A stretch of DNA of 64,000 nucleotides from Eurosta solidaginis (Eukaryota > Arthropoda > Insecta > Diptera > Tephritidae), in contig NC_090322.1 in the NCBI RefSeq assembly GCF_040869045.1, forward strand, positions 190,525,477 through 190,589,476. The letters are read 5' to 3'. Below, piece by piece: positions 56,200-64,000 of the stretch. Under the pieces are notes generated by a model. That model had not been told where the DNA came from and ran no database searches. It saw only the letters and a list, made by a program, of their open reading frames with translations. Every line of letters starts with the position of its first letter. The first letter of the stretch is position 1. Position numbers and translations under genes: made by a program.

Positions 56200-56335
56200 T
56201 TTGGAATAGTAAGTAGAAAATTTTTCAGACAACCTGCAATAGCTGCGCAGATAGATCCATTTCGAAGGGTGCTAAGCCTTTATCATCAGTCCGCTTTAGG
56301 CACGCTGCGCTAACCATTTAGCTATACAGCTTTTG
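56200..56335 (-). mobile_element. tRNA-like head of a second SINE family (candidate)
   Basis: On the minus strand TAGCTAAATGG (plus 56314-56324) is a perfect box A, followed by TTAGCGCAGCGTGCC, and CCTTCGAAATGG ~57 bases later approximates box B. The spacing fits a tRNA-derived promoter. Body and tail were not delimited, and it does not fold as a normal tRNA, so it is not called a tRNA gene. Confidence 0.5.
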
Positions 56336-56379
56336 ATTTACGGCTTGTTAAACTTCCAAATTTTCTTCTTCTAAATATG

Positions 56380-56625
56380 GGTGGTGCCACGCCCATATTC
56401 CAACATTTTTTGGAATTTATGTTTGGCGTCATAAAACCAATAAACCTATCAACTTTCATTAGCTTAGGTATTCGTTTTTGAATTATCTGATTTTTCTAAA
56501 TTTTCGATATCGAGAAAGTGGGCGTGTTTATCGTTCGTGTGCAATTACATTTTATTTTCGCCCTGAAATGCTTCATTAAATATATCAGCCTACTAAATTT
56601 CATAAAAAAATATTCATCAGATAAA
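56380..56625. mobile_element. fragment with GGTGGTGCCACGCCCAT palindrome (Helentron-like?)
   Basis: The GTGGTGCCACGCCCAT and AAAGTGGGCGTG words recall the interior of 7185-8258, but the ends are not visible. 56625-57330 is unrecognised. Confidence 0.3.
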
Positions 56626-57332
56626 CTCATATTAGTTGCAGCTCTTTTTTGTTGTTTGCTAGCGACAGTTAATTGACGCCATCACTAAAACCTAAGTGAA
56701 CCCTCACTCCACCCACCCCAATACCAGTTAACCTTCACTTATAACAAAAATAACAATTTCCGCTCTAATAAACATTTCCACCTCAAGAAGCTAATGATAC
56801 GAAATTAACAACAATAGCGATAATAAACAATGCCATTAACTCATCAACTTCTATGAAAAGCAGCCTAAAATTCTTTTGTGTAAAATCTGTTTTATGCAAT
56901 TTTTTGTTCAGCGGTGTCACTTCCAGTTAGATTCGCTGCTATGCCCTAGGCTATACAAATATTTAGAAAGACAAGGATACAAAAATATTCCGCAACGTGT
57001 TGAGACGCGGCCAGTTGCATGATAATTTACTATTACGCCGCGAATGTAAAATGGATCCTGGTATTTTACCAGAAAGAGACGCAGAGTGAGGAGTGAATAA
57101 AAAGATACAGAAAAGGGGGAGAGAGGTGGAGGGAAACCTAGAGGAAAAAACTTCTTAAAAGTTGTGTATATAGACAATATTTAGAGCAGAACAATGTCTA
57201 CTATTTCAACAAATTAAACTTCAGAAATTACTTTATAATTTCTTTTATACATTAAAGCAAAAGGGCTCCTGTCGTTGAAAATACAATCCAATGTAAAATG
57301 TTTTAAGTATAAAAAAAAAAGTTTTGAGTAAC

Positions 57333-57420
57333 CCGACCGTTGGTCTAGTGAGTGACTCTCGGAACGCTTATGCCTATTTGTTTTCGAGGAAAGTAGGCGG
57401 TGTTGGACCCTCAACATGTA
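57333..57420 (+). mobile_element. tRNA-like sequence (candidate SINE head)
   Basis: TGGTCTAGTGAG (57341-57352) is close to box A and GTTGGACCC (57402-57410) matches box B with one mismatch, 61 bases downstream. No acceptor stem pairing is evident. 57420-58160 is unrecognised. Confidence 0.3.
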
Positions 57421-58159
57421 GAAAACTAAATGACATCTATATAATGTAATTAAAGCCAGTAACGTTCCTTATGCTGGAAATGCAATACAAAAGGATATTA
57501 TGAAACCAAGACAATTAAATGCGTAAGGCCCACTTACAGAACGGCAAGTTAACTTTTTAACTCAGAGTTAATTTGAAAAATTTGTCAAAAATATATTTCT
57601 ATTTCCTACTGGAACCCACAATAGGTCAAATAGCCTGACAACAAAATATTAAAATTTATTAAAATTGACCGGAATATCTCAAACTATGTATGAGTTTAAC
57701 ACTGTCGGGTTAACTCTGTGTTAAAAAGATATAAGGAGATTAAAGTAATATATATGCTTGTTTAACAGAAGTATACACGGCGCATACGTAACATTATTAA
57801 TATTTTTTTTTTTTTTCAAAAGTATATACACAGTAGGGATGTTGCGGATGTAAATGTGAAGTATGTTTGCTGGGGTCCAACAAAAAACTGACCTTTCAAA
57901 CCATCATTTTTAAGGATACAAATTTTAGCAACTGATACTTCACGATGCGGGGGATTGACTACATTTGGGTGTAAATGGCACAAATATCTTCCTCATACAT
58001 ATTTATAATATATATTACAACTAGAAAACAAAAAAAGCTCATGGAAGATAGCGCAAGCTAAAGATATTATATTCAAATGTTAACATTGGTTTTTGTAGAG
58101 CAGCTAGCAGACCCGGTTGTTCTGTTCTAAATCTGTTCTATCTGCATTCATTTTCATAA

Positions 58160-58370
58160 GTTTTTTTGTCTAACCCTCATTTGATATCCATATTACACAC
58201 ACATTCTAGGGGTATCCAGGTCCACGTTTTGGTCTATATCTCGAGATTCTAGTCATCCAGGGGTATGGAAATTACCCTCTACTAAAGCACTCATCAACAG
58301 CTTTCATTTGATATCCATATTCTATAAACATATTCTAGGGGTCCTGGGTCCACGTGTTGACCTATATTTC
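58160..58370 (+). repeat. two units of a dispersed CATTTGATATCCATATT repeat
   Basis: TCATTTGATATCCATATT at ~58178 and ~58304 is followed each time by CATATTCTAGGGGT-like sequence and GGTCCACGTKTTG, giving a period near 125 bases. This wording is common in fly transposable elements, from memory. No ORF. 58370-58935 is otherwise unrecognised. Confidence 0.5.
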
Positions 58371-58940
58371 GAAACCCTGTGCGTCGATCGGTTCCAAACC
58401 TATGTAATAACCACCGCGTGAGGTATGCGCAACTTATGTGAACGTTTGAACAAAATCGATCGACGCATCTCTTCAAACACCGGCGACCAACTAACACACA
58501 TTTTAGCCTTTCTTTTTATATATATTTCGATTTAGCGCTATGTTATACACGTTTGATATTGCAAATCGTTATTACCAAAAAAATAAAAAATTAAAACGAA
58601 AAGACTTAAGGCTGAAATTATTCACAGGGGAAATTTTTCACAATTTTCGTATTCGCTAAAGCTCCGCTTAGATTATTTTCGAATGCGGTAGTTCTGTGGG
58701 TCATACCGAAGTTTAAACACACATACGCATGTACATAAAATGACATGTGCACACATACATATATATGTACATACATAAGAGGTCAAAGAAATTACCTAAA
58801 TGTATACTATATGTAGATATACATATTTCAACTCAATGTGCGATGGTTGACCACTGAGAATTCTCGGTCATAAACGTTTATTGCAACTATAAATTTCAAT
58901 ATTATGCATGTATGTGTATTTATTAATAAATATATGTACC

Positions 58941-59301
58941 GGCCACCGTGGTGTGATGGTAGCGTGCTCCGCCTATCACACCGTATGCGCTGGGTTCAAC
59001 TCCCGGGCAAAGCAACATCAAAATCTTAGAAATAAGATTTTTCAATTAGAAGAAATTTTTCTAAGCGGGGTCGCCCCTCGGCAGTGTCTGGCAAGCGCTC
59101 CGATTGTATTTCTGCCATGAAAAGCTCTCAGTGAAAACTCATCTGCCTTGCAGATGCCGTTCGGAGTCGGCATAAAACATGTAGGTCCCGTCCGGCCAAT
59201 TTGTAGGGAAAAATCAAGAGGAGCACGACGCAAATCGGAAGAGAAGCTCGGCCTTAGATCTCTTCGGAGGTTATCGCGCCTTACATTTATTTATTTATTT
59301 A
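58941..59301 (+). mobile_element. full-length SINE (tRNA-Val-like family)
   Basis: GGCCACCGTGGTGTGATGGTAG…, box B GGTTCAACTCC, complete body, and a TTACATTTATTTATTTATTT tail. It matches the 19433-19795 copy closely. Target duplication unclear (TACC at both sides at most). 59301-59850 is unrecognised. Confidence 0.9.
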
Positions 59302-59849
59302 CCTCACTAGAAAAGTATCAGTTTTTCCATCAGATGTAGAGACGCCAGGGCGCCAAAATTTTTAACGTCGCCCTCTCGTTTGTTTACTGAGAGGTAAATT
59401 TTGCTGTATTATAATTAGAAGCAAACACGATAAGTGGGAGACCCCCACTCAAATAGAAGGACCAGGTGGTAAACGATTTACATTTTCTTGGTGTGACCAG
59501 CGGGCTCCGTTAGCATAGCAAAGAGGCCACCTTTTAAATGCTTAAGCGCCAAATAAGTTAGTAAGATATTTTGTTGTATCAAAAATCGTCAGCGAGTGAT
59601 GCGTCTTCTTTAGAATTTGCTGCATCGGGAAGAGCGGGACAGTATTATACTTGCTAGCTTTGAACCTCTGCTGAGAAGGTCCGATTAGCTCGGTACATCT
59701 GGGATTTATTCTTTAGGCAAAATTCGCAAGTGTTTATGATACAAACACCTCCATATCTGGATCACCAATAGAAAGAAGGGTGCATTGAAACCAAATAAGG
59801 ACAACAAAATTGGATAACTAAGAAAAATAAAAGGAATAGAAAGGGTAAC

Positions 59850-60225
59850 GGAACGATGAAAATATGAGGGTGGAGAGGGGCAGGCAACATGAAAAGGGAG
59901 GGAGAGATACGAAAAGAGAAATAAAAAGAGGAAGAAAGGATATGGCAAATTGAAATTGAAAAGAGAAAAATGTTTGGGAAAGGGGAGGGGGAGTGTTTAA
60001 AGAAAAGGCAAAGAGAACTGTAAAATTAAAGACAAGGGAATGGGAAAGGAGAAGAGAGGGATTAGCAAAGAAAAGAGAAGAGATGGTGAAAGAGAGATAT
60101 AAAGGAAAAATAAGAAAGAGAGGGAGGGAGATAGAAAAGGAGTAAAAGAGAGAGATAAAGGAAAAGGGAAGAGCAAAAGAAATGGAAGGTGAAAATCGAG
60201 TTTAAAAAGTTTATTAAAGTTAAAT
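59850..60225. repeat. purine-rich GGGAGAAAGAGA tract
   Basis: Long stretch with almost no pyrimidines on the plus strand (GAAAAGAGAGATAAAGGAAA-like). A GAA run follows at 60630-60665. Antisense frames here are compositional artefacts. Confidence 0.75.
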
Positions 60226-60834
60226 GAGAAGGTCAGTTAAAATCCAAAGCGAACTATAGTCGCATAGTGAAAAAGGTAAAATGAGAATGCTTTCGCTGTT
60301 GACGGCTGTGATAATAATGTTGCTCAAGGTTGTGAGTATCAAGAAAAGGTATGCAATAGGTTGTGTAGCGTAACCCTCTCAATGCGTAATTTATAGCTTC
60401 AACCCGATTGCCAATCTCACCTACCAGTAGCAAATCTTGTTAAATTAGCTGAGGCGAGGGTCTGCCGACTCCTAGTTTCCCAAAGAAGGTAGGTGTTGGA
60501 TGACCTAAAAAGTTCAACTTGGCCATATAAAATCGGTTACATTATAGTCACACAAGTATTTTAATGGCAAAAGCCATTGAAAAGCGAAAGAAATCTCCAG
60601 TACCTTCGGGCAGTCTCTTCATAACTACAACAAGAAGAAGAAGAAGAAGAAAAAGAAGATGAAGGGAAGAGGAAGAAAAAAGATAATGAAGGAGCGAAGG
60701 CAATTATGTAGACAAAGTCGTATAAGTACGTCGACGAAAGCGCGACGAAGGAAATTGAGAATGAAGAGCTTTATGGCTAGGTCTTTTTTTTTAGTTGCAG
60801 CTCTATTTACAGTTAAAAGTATAGTATACGGTTA

Positions 60835-61350
60835 ATACGTTTCATTACAGTGGGTTCACCGCGTTACGGCTGCGGTTAAAGTAATGGATACTGTTATGAA
60901 TATTTTTGCAGTTACGCTTATAGCCAAAATTATGCTTATAGCTATGATGGAAGTGACTTTTACGGTATTTTTATGGTTACGGTTATGGTGAGAGTACAGC
61001 TTACGCTTACGGTTAAGGCTGTGCATTAGAATACGTTTACGGTTATTTTTATGGTTACGGTTTCGCTTTGGTTACGGTTATGGTGACAGTACAGCTTACG
61101 CTTACGGTTGAGGCTGTGAATATGATTACGTTTAGGGTTAATTTTATGGTTATGGTTACGCTCTGGTTAAGGTTGTGGTGACAGTACAGCGTACGCTTAC
61201 GATTAAGACTATGAATATGATTAGGTTTACGGTTACAGTTACGTTTTCGGTAAGTTTACGACTGGGGGTATGACTACGATTACGATTATGGTTGAGGTTA
61301 CTGTTACAGTTCCGCTTACGGTTATTGGTATGGTTAGGGTATGTTCACGT
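60835..61350. repeat. GGTTAC-type array with ~95-bp higher-order unit
   Basis: Words GGTTACGG, GGTTATGG and GCTTACGC recur throughout. A longer unit GACAGTACAGCTTACGCTTA…TGAATATGATTACGTTTA appears about three times (from ~60992, ~61087 and ~61181). From 61350 to 62588 nothing is recognised. Confidence 0.65.
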
Positions 61351-62588
61351 TAGTACCTTCGGGAAGCCACAAACATCTATTTTATCGTTAAGAATTAAGT
61401 TAGAAAAGCTTACAGAAAGTGAAGCACATTAATGCAGGGGAGCTACATATACATACACACATTCCATGCAAATATTACTCCCCATAGAATACGCGTGATT
61501 GATTGCTGATGATGCTGTAAATTATATATGTACATATGTAATGTATACTCTTATATAATATTTAAAATAAATTATACAAAATATAATTTTGCAGTGGAAT
61601 TAGTTATAAATAACTTAAAGCAAACTTTTCATATGACATTATAAATTTCAATTCTATTATGCGGTTCAATTGTTTTTGTTTGTTTGGAAAAATAGAATAG
61701 GGAAACTCATGCAATATCGCTCATTCCACGTAAACCGTGCTTCGTGATGAACTAATATCGAAATTTGTTGCATGGCAATGAGGCTGTTGTGAATTTTATT
61801 GCGTAAAACTATTTTATATAAAATTTGTAAAAATCCACAAAATTTGTACATTAGATAAAGCCGCATTGCTTCACTAATTTTGAATGTAAATTTAATTTAA
61901 TTTGTTGGTTAGCTGCTGGATCATTTTTAGTGCACTCTCATGGAAGTTTTTCGTTCATAGTTGTAACTTTATTGCAGTTTAAGGGATGTAAAAAAAATCT
62001 TAAATTCACATTGTTAAAGGTTGGAGGAGTTATAGTTGCTAGCACCGGAGCTTGCCAGATTTGTATGCAGCAAAATGCTGCTCACATCCAATCGCTAAGA
62101 TTTATGGCAGTGTTTCTTTGATTACAATAACAACAAAAAAACAGCCTATCTACGAGTACTTCAATGTATATTACCTCTGCAAATTGATCGATCTGGCAGT
62201 GGAACAACGGAAAGGTGTAGCTTATAACTTAGCTCTTTTGCCAAAGACATTAATGGAACAAGAACCGAGACGATTCTCGTGAAAGACTGGTCTGGCGGTT
62301 ATACTCTCCAGCAGCTGCAGCTGGTGGGGGAGTGGGGGGAGGTAAGTGGTTGGGGGAGACTTGATCTCGTTTTGAATTCGCAATTCAGGACAGTAATCGT
62401 AAAGAAGAATTGATTGATATGCAATATTTCGCACTGGTCAAAATCAAATGCTGTTTAAAGTGTTACCTTTAGTCGCTGGAAATGCATGACTTCCTTAAGA
62501 AGAGTACTTTCATAACACATAACACAAGCCACTTTAAGTATCGTAGTTGCATGATGAGAATAGTTGGAGTTATTCATTGAACTCCTAT

Positions 62589-62815
62589 TGTCACAACACT
62601 AGTGGTTAGAGTATTAATTATTACTTTAATAATTCATTTTGTCAGGATTTACAGAGTTTAATATATATATTTGATTAATTTCAATTATCTAAAAAGGATA
62701 CGAGACGCACACGCGTCGAGCGCTCACGCGTAACTTCAACTAACTCACTTCTTCTTCTCTCGTCTTTATTCGGCCATGATGGTTCAAACGTTCAGGGTTA
62801 CCAGATTGGTTGACA
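62589..62815 (-). repeat. 3' LTR of a second gypsy-type element
   Basis: On the minus strand it runs TGTCAACC…GTTGTGACA, 227 bp, with inverted ends, just after the pol region. Length and position match the 235-bp LTR of 23967-28763. AATAAA occurs near minus position 62768. The 5' LTR is outside the window, so LTR identity cannot be judged. Confidence 0.75.
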
Positions 62816-62928
62816 GCTCGGCCCTTTCTGATAATGACATCGCCCCCGATGTCTGTAGATTGATCATGTTCGTTATTATATAAATTATCGACGCTATCAG
62901 ATAAATTATCATCGCTTAAGCCATCGAG

Positions 62929-64000
62929 TTAACACCAAGGCTTAATTTTGTCGGCGGTATAAACGGATGTAAACTTCTTTTGGCTTTGTTGAATACCATC
63001 GATGTCGGTAAGAAGGTAACGATCCTTCCCAAGAACTTTCGCTGTTACATAGGGACCACGGAATTTGGGTTCGAGTTTACGTGACTCCCCTGTAGCAGAT
63101 GGTTCGTTGTGTATCACCACCATATCGTTAACGTTGTAGATGGAGGGCGTTTTGTGCTTATTATCGAAGCGCTCCTTCCATTTTTGTCGCTGAGTATTGA
63201 TTGAGGACATATCATTGTCCCGTTTTTCTAATGTCGTTTTTTTCTTATCATCGTTGATTACTGCGGCCAAAAGTTTATTATGAATTATGTCGTTTAGTTT
63301 GAAATCGAATATTAGTTCGTTGGGAGAGTACCCAGTTGTCGAATTTTGTTGCGAGTTGATTGACCATTGTAGATTGCGCAATTGGTCGTCCCATTCTTTC
63401 GGATTCGAAGACGTTGTACGAAGGTAATTTAATATAACCTGATTTGCACGCTCCACTTGACCGTTAGCGCTTGGAGTTCGTACCGCAGTTTTTATGTGTA
63501 TTACGTTGTTTTCGTTGCAATAGTTTACAAACTGTTTGGATGTGAACACAGTACCACGATCCGTTACTATTCGAGCAGGGAGACCAAAATAACTCAAAAT
63601 CTCGTTTAATGCTTGAATGACAGGTAACGTTTTTGTACTACGGACCGGTTTTACGACGATATATTTGGATAATGCATCACTTATTGCAAGGACGTACATA
63701 TTACCGCGCTTACTCTTAACAAACGGCCCCAAGTGGTCGATATGTAAGAGGCTAAATGGTATAGGTTCGGTTGGTTGGGTGTATAACACACCTTCGGGTT
63801 TTCCTCCTTTCGTTTTGTTATAACAGCATTCTATACACGATGCTACATAATCTTTGACATATTTTCGCATTTTCGGAAACCAGAAATGTTTGAGAATGCG
63901 TTGAATCGTTTTATCAACACCAAAGTGTCCAAAGTCATCATGGCAGTATCGAGCTATACGCCAACGTACAGCTTTTGGTACCACATAAAGTAACTTGTTG
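62929..64000 (-). CDS. integrase end of a second LTR retrotransposon (partial)
   Basis: The frame continues past the window edge. It has an H2C2 finger (HDDFGHFG…CIECC), catalytic Asp in IDHLGP and TDRGTVF, Glu in NGQVERAN, and a GPY module (EPKFRGPYVTAKVLGKDRY), ending in DKIKPWC. It is closely related to the 24301-28533 protein throughout. Beyond the TAA the same frame stays open for another ~65 codons as an acidic tail that reaches the LTR, like the tail of the first element. The stop may therefore be a secondary mutation. Catalytic residues are intact. Confidence 0.9.
   Translation of the reverse strand, partial: NKLLYVVPKAVRWRIARYCHDDFGHFGVDKTIQRILKHFWFPKMRKYVKDYVASCIECCYNKTKGGKPEGVLYTQPTEPIPFSLLHIDHLGPFVKSKRGNMYVLAISDALSKYIVVKPVRSTKTLPVIQALNEILSYFGLPARIVTDRGTVFTSKQFVNYCNENNVIHIKTAVRTPSANGQVERANQVILNYLRTTSSNPKEWDDQLRNLQWSINSQQNSTTGYSPNELIFDFKLNDIIHNKLLAAVINDDKKKTTLEKRDNDMSSINTQRQKWKERFDNKHKTPSIYNVNDMVVIHNEPSATGESRKLEPKFRGPYVTAKVLGKDRYLLTDIDGIQQSQKKFTSVYTADKIKPWC

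Noticed and set aside
59706..59948. Phe/Leu/Ser-rich minus-strand frame
   Set aside because: Antisense of the purine-rich tract, so the hydrophobic composition is an artefact.
60835..61350. Telomeric repeat tract
   Set aside because: The words are GGTTAC/GGTTAT with a longer period, not TTAGG, and the tract is too diverged and internal.

Overview
This window looks like intergenic or heterochromatic DNA from an AT-rich insect genome. A dipteran is most likely, probably an acalyptrate fly such as a tephritid fruit fly. The reasons are the DINE-1/Helentron-like elements with their 'CATGTCCGTCYGTC' core and hairpin followed by ACTTGTTTT, the kinds of non-LTR families present, a Penelope-like element, and (CAA)n- and (ATTT)n-tailed short elements. 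The species call is inference. I found no host protein-coding gene, rRNA or canonical tRNA gene that I can support. Almost everything recognisable is a transposable element, intact or broken, or a degenerate tandem repeat. No bacterial features are present.

Layout. 1-3.1 kb: degenerate short-period arrays, a TA-flanked TIR element and two SINE fragments. 3.9-6.9 kb: non-LTR retrotransposon ORF2 on the minus strand, uninterrupted over 965 codons. 7.2-14.5 kb: two Helentron-like elements. The second is about 6 kb because its internal repeat expanded into some 27 satellite-like monomers and a 5'-truncated LINE inserted into it. 15.4-21.6 kb: LINE pseudogenes, a second TA-flanked TIR element, and a tRNA-Val-like SINE sitting inside a (CAA)n-tailed retroposon, both with target duplications. 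23.97-28.76 kb: a complete Ty3/gypsy-type LTR retrotransposon with identical 235-bp LTRs, TATG target duplication and one 1410-codon Gag-Pol ORF. 30.3-31.0 kb: a short Helentron-like copy. 31.9-34.2 kb: a Penelope-like element interrupted by a solo LTR that is itself interrupted by the SINE. 34.8-38.0 kb: an element with about 300-bp terminal inverted repeats that hosts a dead piggyBac. 39.2-44.8 kb: RNase H-bearing LINE pseudogenes and a third TA-flanked TIR element. 45.4-49.4 kb: two large degenerate arrays. 50.9-55.99 kb: second solo LTR, a 265-bp perfect-looking hairpin, SINE, and a 5'-truncated LINE with four 131-bp repeats in its 3' UTR. 56-61.4 kb: tRNA-like heads, a SINE, purine-rich tracts and a GGTTAC-type array. 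62.6-64 kb: the 3' end of a second LTR element related to the first.

The most interesting signal is in the intact LTR element. There is no TGG-type tRNA primer-binding site after the 5' LTR. The ten bases directly after the LTR can pair along their full length (one G-U pair) with a ten-base stretch 49 bases inside the same LTR, which lies in an initiator-like context. This is the arrangement expected for Tf1/sushi-style self-priming. The element also has a SAP-like domain at the start of Gag and no recognisable polypurine tract, but it shares a GGCCGAG motif abutting the 3' LTR with its relative at 62.8 kb.

All calls were made by reading the sequence by eye. Boundaries of repeats are approximate unless a target duplication or terminal inverted repeat is cited, and clade names are tentative.
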